Assembly (NCBI GenBank): GCA_964580305.1
Contig: CAZOKL010000001.1
Span: 7,137 to 71,136, forward strand
DNA: 64,000 bases
Origin: Phocaeicola_A sp964580305
Lineage (GTDB): Bacteria > Bacteroidota > Bacteroidia > Bacteroidales > Bacteroidaceae
Direction of reading: 5' to 3'
A program made the translations under genes and the position numbers. Positions 25,002 through 31,608 of the stretch are shown here, one piece after another; positions within the stretch are counted from its first letter, which is position 1; each line of letters opens with the position of its first letter. The notes under the pieces are model-generated. The model saw only the letters and a program-made list of their open reading frames with translations. It did not search any database and was not told the DNA's origin.

Positions 25002-26471
25002 TTAAAACAAATCTTCCACCAGCCCGTTCAGATAAACTTCCAGATTCGTATAATGAGGGTCAAGATTGTAGGCCGCACCGTCGTCAGGATTTGCCGGGTT
25101 CAGTCCGTGGGCCTGTTCCCACGCATCAGGCATCCCGTCGCCATCGGTGTCTGTCGGGGCCGCGGTCTGGCGATATTCGCCCCAGCCGCCCACATCCGAG
25201 GGCTGGTCAATCATGCCCAGCGTGCTGCCGTGCGAGCCTTCATAGGTGTATGTCCCCCGACGTACTTCATCAACAATGCGAGCATCGTGCTTGTCACGAC
25301 TGAGAGATGCACCGGCATGGAGGAGGACTGATTCGTATGCATCCCATGTGGGCTGCAACGTGGTGTGTTCGGCAATGTCGAAAGCCTTTGTGGAGAGCAA
25401 TTTGCTTTTCGGGGCAAACTCATCCTTGACGACCAGTCCGGCCGTGTTGTTCTTATTGACCTCCATTACGGCCTTGCGTTTCTTCTCGTTCAGCTTATTG
25501 CAAGTGGGGTCAATGTAGTTCCCTTCAAAATGGAACACGCCGTGCGTACCTTTTTCATTCTTATTCTTCCCGTCATCGGCGTAGGCGGTGAAGAGCCGGT
25601 TGTAGGACGATTTTGTGGATGTGTAGGGGCCGGGCTTATAATAATTGTTCAAGAAGTTGTAGGAACCACCCTCACCGGCGTATGCTCCGTCGCTGCCATA
25701 ATTATATATGACGTTATTGAACAACTCCACCCGTTCCTCCTCAGGCTTACCTGTGTAGCGGCTGCCGCAGAGGCGTGGTGTGCGGTTGGTGTGATGGGCC
25801 AGCAGGTTGTGATGGAAGGTGGCGGGCTGTCCGCCCCAAATGCCACCATAGCCGTGTTTGCCTTTCTCATGAATGGAGTTTGCAAGGCTCTCGCTGACGA
25901 TGCACCACTGGAGGGTGAAGTCGCGGTTGTCATAAAACGTGGCACACTCGTCGGTGCTCCAGCTCATGGAGCAGTGGTCAATGATGATATTACGGTGATG
26001 TGTGAAACCGTTTATTGCATCGTCACCTCGCTGCTTGATGTCGGCTCCCATGCGTGAACGAATGAAACGGATGATTACATTGTCGGCCGACACGCCGAGG
26101 GTGTAGTTTTTCAGGCAAATGCCGTCACCGGGAGCTGTCTGTCCGGCGATGGTCAGGTCGCCATTGTTGATTTTCAAAGGCTTGGTCAGTTCGATAATGC
26201 CGCTCACGGCAAACACGATGGTGCGTGGCCCTTCTTTCCGGATGGCCCAGCGAAGAGTTCCCTCCGAGCCGTCATCGGCCAGAGATGTCACCGTGTAGAC
26301 CTTACCGCCGGCCCCACCGAGGGTATATTTGCCGGCCCCGTCAGCTCCGGGAAAGGCCGGAACTTGCGAGCGGTCGGGAGTGGGATAGGTATTCAGGCCT
26401 TCGGCCTGTGCAGGCAAGAATCCGGTTCCGCCAAGGAGCAGTCCGCATAATAGGTTAATCAGTTTTTTCAT
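25002..26471 (-). CDS. Pectate lyase, PL1-like, secreted
   Basis: The 489-residue beta-helix enzyme has a cleavable signal MKKLINLLCGLLLGGTGFLPAQA. Conserved PL1-type blocks are FPGADGAGKYTLGGAGGKVY, VTSLADDGSEGTLRWAI, IIIDHCSMSWSTDECATFYD (calcium-site acidic residues) and HHNLLAHHTNRTPRLCGSRY, whose arginine is the likely catalytic base. The C-terminus contains DTDGDGMPDAWEQAHGLNP, a calcium-binding thrombospondin-3-like repeat. It cleaves polygalacturonate by beta-elimination, producing unsaturated ends that the GH105 enzyme at 6848 could remove. It is the second gene of a tandem pair; the paralogue ends 17 bases upstream and is strongly similar throughout, so the pair arose by duplication. 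Confidence 0.92.
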   Translation of the reverse strand: MKKLINLLCGLLLGGTGFLPAQAEGLNTYPTPDRSQVPAFPGADGAGKYTLGGAGGKVYTVTSLADDGSEGTLRWAIRKEGPRTIVFAVSGIIELTKPLKINNGDLTIAGQTAPGDGICLKNYTLGVSADNVIIRFIRSRMGADIKQRGDDAINGFTHHRNIIIDHCSMSWSTDECATFYDNRDFTLQWCIVSESLANSIHEKGKHGYGGIWGGQPATFHHNLLAHHTNRTPRLCGSRYTGKPEEERVELFNNVIYNYGSDGAYAGEGGSYNFLNNYYKPGPYTSTKSSYNRLFTAYADDGKNKNEKGTHGVFHFEGNYIDPTCNKLNEKKRKAVMEVNKNNTAGLVVKDEFAPKSKLLSTKAFDIAEHTTLQPTWDAYESVLLHAGASLSRDKHDARIVDEVRRGTYTYEGSHGSTLGMIDQPSDVGGWGEYRQTAAPTDTDGDGMPDAWEQAHGLNPANPDDGAAYNLDPHYTNLEVYLNGLVEDLF

Positions 26472-26488
26472 GGTTTTATACTCTTTAA

Positions 26489-28024
26489 TCAGTTTGGAAA
26501 CAAATCTTCGACAAGGCTGTTCATGTAGACCTCCAGATTTGTGTAGGAGCTGCTCAGGTCATATCCGGCACTGTCGTCCTGCTCCGGGTCAAGGCCGTTT
26601 GCTTTCTCCCACTCGTCGGGCATGCCGTCATTGTCAGAATCGGCCAAGGCCTCGCCTGTATAGGTGGGCCATCCACCCACGTCAGAGGGGTCGTCAATGA
26701 AGCCATAGTCGCTGCCGTTGCTGCCGGATGCCGTGTAGTCACCGTTGCGCACATTGTTCACCACCCGTTCATCCACAGCATCGCGTTGGAGCGAGGCGCC
26801 GGCATAGGCCAGCACAGCTTCATAGGCATCTGTGGCCGACTGCGTGTAGTCTGCCGCATCGGACGTAATGGAAAATTCACCTGCCGCAAGCAGCTGGTCT
26901 GTCGAGATAAAATCATTTTTGGCTATGAGTCCTTTCGTGTTGTCGGCATTTACGGCTGCAATCTGGTTCAGGCGGCTCTGGTTTTCAATGACCGAGTTGT
27001 CAATGTAATTGCCTTGCAGATAAAAATAACCGTATGTGCCGTACTCGTTTAGCGAATTGTTGCTGCCATCATCGGAATATGCCACAAACAGATAACTGCA
27101 CGAATCGCCATTGGTCTCACGCAGGTAAGGGCCCGGTTTGTAGTAGTTGTTCACGAAGTTGTAAGAACCACCCTGACCACCGTAAGCTCCTTCGTTACCC
27201 CAGTTGTAGATGACGTTGTTGCGCAGGTCGACTTTCTCCTCGGCAGGCAGACCGCTCGAACGGCTGCCATCCAGGCGAGGCGTGCGGTTGGAGTGATGCG
27301 CCAGCAGATTGTGGTGATAGGTGGCAGGTGAGCCGCCCCAGATGCCACCGTAGCCGTGCCCGCCCTTGGTGTGTAACGAGTTGGTCAGACTTTCTGCAAT
27401 GATGCACCACTGCATGGTGAAGTTCTTGTTATTATAAAAGGAAGCGCACTCGTCGGTACTCCAGCTCATGGAGCAGTGGTCGATGATGATGTTACTATAG
27501 CCCCGTCCCCAGATAGCATCGCTGCCGTCGGCCTCTTCTTCCGTCAAAGCATCAGCCCCCAAACGGAAGCGCATGAAACGCACAATGACATTGTCGGCAT
27601 TGATGACAACCGAGTGATTTCTCACACAAATGCCGTCGCCGGGAGCTGTCTGTCCGGCGATGGTCAGGTCGCCATTTCGCACGCGGAGCTCGCTTTGCAG
27701 CTCAATGATGCCGCTCACGCGGAACACCACGGTGCGCGCTCCTTCTTCGTTGACAGCCCAACGGAGTGTGCCTTCCGAACCGTCGTCGGCAAGCGAGGTG
27801 ACAACAAGCACCTTTCCTCCTGCGCCGCCACTTGTGTAGCGTCCGGCACCGTAGGCTCCGGGAAAGGCATCCACCGTCGTGCGGTCGGGTGGTGTTGTCG
27901 TGGGATCTTCTGAAGGGTTAGTAACTTCCTGTTCTGGTTCGTCTGTTATCGAGTCTTCGCTCGAACAAGCCATGTTGGCCAGCAAACCGGCACAACAAAC
28001 TGCGGTTAACAAATAGTGTTTCAT
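26489..28024 (-). CDS. Pectate lyase, PL1-like, lipoprotein
   Basis: The 511-residue paralogue of the downstream lyase has a lipoprotein signal, MKHYLLTAVCCAGLLANMAC, followed by an acidic/threonine-rich linker (residues 21-50). Enzyme blocks are FPGAYGAGRYTSGGAGGKVL, GYSNIIIDHCSMSWSTDECA, HHNLLAHHSNRTPRLDGSR and the C-terminal DSDNDGMPDEWEKANGLDP calcium-binding repeat. The different anchors (this one lipidated and probably on the cell surface, the other freely secreted or periplasmic) suggest sequential depolymerisation of homogalacturonan. It is the first gene of the unit; its promoter carries the same TAGTCC half-site as susC. Confidence 0.92.
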   Translation of the reverse strand: MKHYLLTAVCCAGLLANMACSSEDSITDEPEQEVTNPSEDPTTTPPDRTTVDAFPGAYGAGRYTSGGAGGKVLVVTSLADDGSEGTLRWAVNEEGARTVVFRVSGIIELQSELRVRNGDLTIAGQTAPGDGICVRNHSVVINADNVIVRFMRFRLGADALTEEEADGSDAIWGRGYSNIIIDHCSMSWSTDECASFYNNKNFTMQWCIIAESLTNSLHTKGGHGYGGIWGGSPATYHHNLLAHHSNRTPRLDGSRSSGLPAEEKVDLRNNVIYNWGNEGAYGGQGGSYNFVNNYYKPGPYLRETNGDSCSYLFVAYSDDGSNNSLNEYGTYGYFYLQGNYIDNSVIENQSRLNQIAAVNADNTKGLIAKNDFISTDQLLAAGEFSITSDAADYTQSATDAYEAVLAYAGASLQRDAVDERVVNNVRNGDYTASGSNGSDYGFIDDPSDVGGWPTYTGEALADSDNDGMPDEWEKANGLDPEQDDSAGYDLSSSYTNLEVYMNSLVEDLFPN

Positions 28025-28170
28025 AGATAATAGATGATTGTCTGTTGATGATGTTTATTTGAATAGAATATAGCTTCTCGCATTCACTGACGATGGCACA
28101 AAAACGTATGCCGGGCATTCTTAATGGTATGGCCGAGGGCATCCGTCCCCCGGGGACTATGAGAAAGAGA

Positions 28171-28301
28171 AAAGGGTGTGTCGCAATGAAAATCTCCAAT
28201 ACATTGACACAAAGACGCGGGCAGCACCCACAGATGATCAAGAAATGAAAAATCTTGTGTTTTCATGGTCTTGGATTCGACTTCCTTTTGACACACCCTT
28301 T
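28171..28301. mobile_element. Possible MITE-like element in the pectate lyase leader
   Basis: Perfect 12-bp terminal inverted repeats, AAAGGGTGTGTC at 28171-28182 and GACACACCCTTT at 28290-28301, bound 131 bases with no open frame. GGGTGTGTC-type ends resemble those of short non-autonomous elements in Bacteroidales. I see no certain target duplication, so this could also be a simple RNA stem. It lies inside the predicted 5' untranslated region of the pectate lyase operon. Confidence 0.4.
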
Positions 28302-28345
28302 CTTACTCAACCATAACCTTATTTCCATGAAAAAAAACAACGTCA

Positions 28346-28404
28346 CAAAAATAAGAATGCAACCGCCAAGCCATCAAATAATATCTGTTGGGAATGGTGG
28401 ACTA
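28346..28404 (-). promoter_or_regulatory. Predicted promoter of the pectate lyase operon with shared half-site
   Basis: The minus strand has TAGTCCACC (28404-28396), 12 bases, a degenerate second half-site TATTATTTG (28383-28375), 21 bases, then TATTTTTG (28353-28346), an exact -7 box. The distance from half-site 1 to the -7 box (51 bases start to start) is identical to that in the susC promoter. The predicted leader to 28024 is about 315 bases. Confidence 0.6.
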
Positions 28405-28462
28405 TTTGCCGGGAAAGCCGAGAAAAAACAAATAGTCCACCATTTAAGCGAATTAATCCTCT
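28393..28462 (+). repeat. Inverted TAGTCCACC palindrome with an extra half-site
   Basis: A perfect 16-bp inverted repeat (AATGGTGGACTATTTG at 28393-28408, partner at 28429-28444) has a 20-base loop. The right arm continues on the + strand as TAGTCCACC-N12-TAATCCTCT (28433-28462), the same 21-base direct repeat as in the susC promoter but facing the isomerase gene. No + strand -7 box lies at the matching distance. The rest of the 28025-28582 spacer shows only the MITE-like element and the terminator. Confidence 0.65.
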
Positions 28463-28503
28463 CTGAAAGTCGGCCAGTCTGAAGGGAACATGTGCAAGAA
28501 CAG

Positions 28504-28556
28504 ATAAACGAAGTCCGGCAAAAAGACGGTTGTGCTCTTTGCCGGACTTCGTTTAT
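28504..28556 (-). terminator. Terminator of the TIM-barrel gene
   Basis: A perfect 19-bp inverted repeat (28504-28522 with 28538-28556; core CGAAGTCCGGCAAA) with a 15-base loop lies 26 bases past the stop at 28583. The tail is only weakly T-rich. Confidence 0.75.
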
Positions 28557-28582
28557 GTGTGAGGATATGAATCCTTACGGTT

Positions 28583-29467
28583 TCAGTTCTGGAAGATGCT
28601 TTTCAGGTAGGCGGCATTGGTCCCGTAGTTCTTTTTCACATTGTGCACGTCGGTGGTGTCGCGTGAGCGTTCGATGACGAGCCAGCCACTCCAGCCCATG
28701 TCGTCGAGCGTGGCTTTCACTCGTTTCAGGTCGAGGCGCGTGTTCTTGTCAAGTGTCACGCCGTCGGTGTCGGTGCAGTGAATGAGTTCGCACAGGTTGT
28801 CACATCCCAGGATTTTCAGTTCAGCGCAGACATCGCGTCCGGCCTCGAGTGCGTTTTGAAACTTGAAGTATATCTTGATGCCCTCCGAATCGATTTCCCG
28901 TAGTAGCTCCACGTCACCTTGCGCATCGAGCGAAGTCTCGATGCCGATGATGCGTCCTTCGCGTGCAGCCATGTCGCCGATGACTTTCAAGCGGTGCACC
29001 AGCTCGGGACGTATCTCCGGGTTCTTCTTCAGGTCGCATGGGCCGAGCGGCAGGAATGCAGTCCTTACGTCCATGGCTTTCATCGTGTTGAGACAGTCCT
29101 GCACGAGGTCGGCATAGTTGTCACGTGCCAGGATGGACTGTCCGTAGAAACCTGACATGGCTATGGAGGATATTTCAACGTTGTTTTCTTTCGCTGTCTC
29201 TTTAAAGAGTTTTTGAAAATGCGGATAGCGGAGCTTGTTGTCAAACGTGTCGCGTTTGCCCAGTCCGCCCATGTCAACTTCAATGCCGTCGCACCCGATT
29301 TCACGTGCCAGGGCAAACTCTCCAATCTTTTGGCGTTTGAGAATCATCCAGTCACATACGGAGATTTTATAACGCTCCTTTACGGGACGCATGGGAAACA
29401 CTTCGCCCGGTAGCAGGGTGACAAACATGAGCAAAAGGGAAAGAGAAGGGGTAATCAGTCTTTTCAT
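28583..29467 (-). CDS. Xylose isomerase-like TIM barrel protein (sugar phosphate isomerase/epimerase), exported
   Basis: The 294-residue protein starts MKRLITPSLSLLLMFVTLLPG, an export signal, and continues into an AP-endonuclease-2/xylose-isomerase-like barrel: REIGCDGIEVDMGGLGKRD, VEISSIAMSGFYGQSIL, IGIETSLDAQGDVELLREID, LIHCTDTDGVTLD and WSGWLVIERSRDTTDVHNVK. Metal-binding Glu, Asp and His residues are in the expected strands. Such periplasmic relatives are frequent in Bacteroidetes polysaccharide loci, but the substrate is unknown. The start at 29467 opens the signal peptide. It has its own promoter and terminator and is not co-transcribed with the pectate lyases. Confidence 0.85.
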   Translation of the reverse strand: MKRLITPSLSLLLMFVTLLPGEVFPMRPVKERYKISVCDWMILKRQKIGEFALAREIGCDGIEVDMGGLGKRDTFDNKLRYPHFQKLFKETAKENNVEISSIAMSGFYGQSILARDNYADLVQDCLNTMKAMDVRTAFLPLGPCDLKKNPEIRPELVHRLKVIGDMAAREGRIIGIETSLDAQGDVELLREIDSEGIKIYFKFQNALEAGRDVCAELKILGCDNLCELIHCTDTDGVTLDKNTRLDLKRVKATLDDMGWSGWLVIERSRDTTDVHNVKKNYGTNAAYLKSIFQN

Positions 29468-29504
29468 AGTAAAAGTATATGTTTTGTACTTATATTTCAA
29501 CGGA

Positions 29505-29535
29505 CAAAGTTAGGTGTTTTTTTAGTCGTTGCAAT
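29505..29535 (-). promoter_or_regulatory. Predicted promoter of the TIM-barrel gene
   Basis: On the minus strand, ATTG (29535-29532), 19 bases, TAACTTTG (29512-29505). The leader to the ATG at 29467 is about 30 bases. Confidence 0.6.
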
Positions 29536-29605
29536 GCTTTGACATTCAAAATGTGTCTTCTTGCCATTTGTTCCTGAAAATGAGGGCTTTTGACCCTCTC
29601 GTGAG

Positions 29606-29693
29606 CGGAGTAGAGGGCGGCCGGATGCCGAAAGGAAGGCGGGCGGGAGCGGAAAGGAGGGCAGGAAAGGGCGGAAAGGAGGGCGGCCCGGGA
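29606..29693 (+). repeat. 22-bp repeat array C (four units)
   Basis: Units start at 29606 (CGGAGTAGAGGGCGGCCGGA), 29628, 29650 (CGGAAAGGAGGGCAGGAAAG) and 29672 (CGGAAAGGAGGGCGGCCCGG), all exactly 22 bases apart. It lies in the divergent spacer 29468-29878, about 140 bases upstream of the minus-strand TIM-barrel start. It is followed by GGGGAAAAG, a flank also seen after arrays D and G. Confidence 0.9.
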
Positions 29694-29765
29694 TGGGGAA
29701 AAGACCATGGGTGTGCCTGGAGGAATAAATGGTGGAAAAACAAAGGCCGTTCGCTGTGAATGTGT

Positions 29766-29773
29766 TACTTTTG
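29766..29773 (+). promoter_or_regulatory. Predicted -7 box for the spmAB-like gene
   Basis: TACTTTTG matches TAnnTTTG exactly. The leader to 29879 is about 100 bases and no -33 element is evident. Confidence 0.45.
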
Positions 29774-29878
29774 CACGAGTTTCACTTCGTCTTCTCCCGG
29801 CCGATGGCAGAAAAGAATGTATCGGGAGCAGCTTTCGGAGTGATTTTTCAGAATATATAATTATGTAATTATGGTTCT

Positions 29879-31111
29879 ATGGTTCTGAACTACATTTGGA
29901 TTGCTTTCTTCGTGGTGGCTTTTCTCATAGCCTTGGCGAAACTCATATTTTGGGGCGACACGGCTGTGTTTCCCGCAATGGTGGAGTCCACCTTTTCCTC
30001 TGCCAAAACGGCATTTGAGATTTCGCTTGGCCTGACGGGTGTGTTGGCGCTCTGGCTGGGCATCATGCGCATTGGCGAACGTGGCGGCGTGGTGGCCGTG
30101 CTGGCGCGTTGGCTCAGTCCGCTGTTTGTCCGTCTGTTTCCCGACATCCCTAAGGGGCATCCTGCCACGGGGGCTATCTTCATGAACATCGCGGCCAACA
30201 TGCTGGGGCTGGACAATGCTGCCACACCCATGGGTCTGAAGGCGATGGAAGAACTCCAGAAACTCAATCCGCACAAGGACACGGCTTCGAACCCGATGAT
30301 TATGTTTCTCGTGCTGAACACATCGGGACTGACCATTATCCCCATCAGCATCATGGTCTATCGTGCCCAGCTGGGCGCGGCACAGCCGACCGATGTCTTT
30401 GTCCCCTTGTTGCTGGCCACATTCTTTTCCACGCTGGCGGGCATCATCTGCGTGAGCCTCTACCAGCGCATCAATCTTCTCAACCGGACACTCCTTCTCA
30501 CGCTCGGGGGTACCACGTTGGCCGTAGCCTTGCTCATCGTGGGGCTGGACAGTCTGTCGCGTGTGCAGATAGATGCCCTTTCCACGTCAGTGGCCAACAT
30601 CCTCCTGTTTCTTATTATAGTGGTGTTTATCCTCGCAGGTGTCCGGCGGCGCATTAATGTCTATGATGCTTTCATCGACGGTGCGAAGGAGGGATTCCAG
30701 ACAGCTGTGCGCATCATCCCCTATCTGGTGGCCATGTTGGTAGGCATCGGGGTGTTTCGTGCGTCGGGGGCAATGGATATGCTGGTGGGTGTCGTGGAGT
30801 GGGTGGTCGCTTCCTGTGGGGGCGACACGGATTTCGTGGGTGCGTTGCCTACGGCGTTGATGAAACCTCTGAGCGGAAGCGGTGCACGGGGCATGATGGT
30901 CGATGCAATGAATACTTACGGAGCCGATTCATTTGCCGGTCGGTTGGCTTGCATCTTCCAGGGCTCCACAGACACGACTTTCTACATCCTGGCTGTCTAT
31001 TTCGGCAGTGTGGGCATTCGTTACACGCGCCATGCCGTGGCCTGCGGCTTGCTGGCCGACCTGGCGGGAGTGATAGCTGCCATTTGCATGGCCTATTTGT
31101 TTTTCGGCTGA
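29879..31111 (+). CDS. Fused SpmA-SpmB nucleoside-recognition (Gate) domain membrane protein
   Basis: The 410-residue inner-membrane protein is made of two Gate domains. Residues 1-200 resemble SpmA (ALWLGIMRIGERGGVVAVLARWL, GAIFMNIAANMLGLDNAATPMGLKAMEELQ), and residues 220-410 resemble SpmB (GAKEGFQTAVRIIPYLVAMLVGIGVFRASGAMD, ALPTALMKPLSGSGARGMMVDAM, GSTDTTFYILAVYFGSVGI). In Bacillus these are two spore-core dehydration proteins; in non-sporulating Bacteroidetes the fused form probably transports a small molecule or peptide, function unknown. It begins 52 bases upstream of ybeY's neighbourhood partner set: ybeY follows 51 bases downstream on the same strand. Confidence 0.88.
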   Translation: MVLNYIWIAFFVVAFLIALAKLIFWGDTAVFPAMVESTFSSAKTAFEISLGLTGVLALWLGIMRIGERGGVVAVLARWLSPLFVRLFPDIPKGHPATGAIFMNIAANMLGLDNAATPMGLKAMEELQKLNPHKDTASNPMIMFLVLNTSGLTIIPISIMVYRAQLGAAQPTDVFVPLLLATFFSTLAGIICVSLYQRINLLNRTLLLTLGGTTLAVALLIVGLDSLSRVQIDALSTSVANILLFLIIVVFILAGVRRRINVYDAFIDGAKEGFQTAVRIIPYLVAMLVGIGVFRASGAMDMLVGVVEWVVASCGGDTDFVGALPTALMKPLSGSGARGMMVDAMNTYGADSFAGRLACIFQGSTDTTFYILAVYFGSVGIRYTRHAVACGLLADLAGVIAAICMAYLFFG

Positions 31112-31162
31112 TGGGTTCTCCGGAACATTGTCAGCTTGTTGATTAAATGTAAAGACTGAAAT

Positions 31163-31588
31163 ATGATTACTTATCAGACGGACGGCGTGAAGTTTCCGTC
31201 CATCAAGCGGCGCGAGACAAGTGCATGGGTGAAAGCCGTGGCTGCCACCTATGGCAAACGGGTGGGCGAGATTGCCTACATCTTTTGCAATGACGAGAAA
31301 ATTCTGGAAGTGAACCGGGAATATCTGCAACATGACTACTACACGGACATCATCACGTTCGACTACACCGAGGGAGATGTCATCAGCGGCGACCTCTTTA
31401 TCAGCCTCGACACGGTGCGTACAAACGCCGAGCAGGTGGGTGCCGCCTACGACGAAGAACTCCACCGTGTCATCATTCATGGCATTCTTCATCTTTGCGG
31501 CATCAACGATAAGGGGCCGGGCGAGCGGGACATCATGGAGGCTGCGGAAAACAAGGCCTTAGCGTTGTTGCGTGCTAAAGCTGATTGA
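31163..31588 (+). CDS. ybeY: rRNA maturation RNase YbeY
   Basis: The 141-residue single-domain metalloendoribonuclease acts in 16S rRNA 3'-end maturation and ribosome quality control. Evidence: EIAYIFCNDEKILEVNREYL-type N-terminal block, YYTDIITFDY, GDLFISLDTVRTNAEQ, and the metal motif HRVIIHGILHLCGINDKG. The canonical motif is HxxxHxxxxxH. Here the first two histidines are present, but the position of the third is occupied by aspartate (HGILHLCGIND), which I believe is common in this phylum. It ends 20 bases from the convergent peptidase gene with no visible terminator between. Confidence 0.92.
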   Translation: MITYQTDGVKFPSIKRRETSAWVKAVAATYGKRVGEIAYIFCNDEKILEVNREYLQHDYYTDIITFDYTEGDVISGDLFISLDTVRTNAEQVGAAYDEELHRVIIHGILHLCGINDKGPGERDIMEAAENKALALLRAKAD

Positions 31589-31608
31589 CAAATGGACAAT
31601 GGAGCATT

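Noticed and set aside
29606..29693. Open frames through the arrays (Pro/Arg/Ser-rich or Lys/Gly/Glu-rich peptides)
   Set aside because: The 22-base period shifts frame each unit; the frames have no start signals and are by-products of GC-rich repeats lacking stops.
29879..31111. SpmA/SpmB as evidence of sporulation
   Set aside because: The fused form is common in non-sporulating Bacteroidetes and no other sporulation gene is present.
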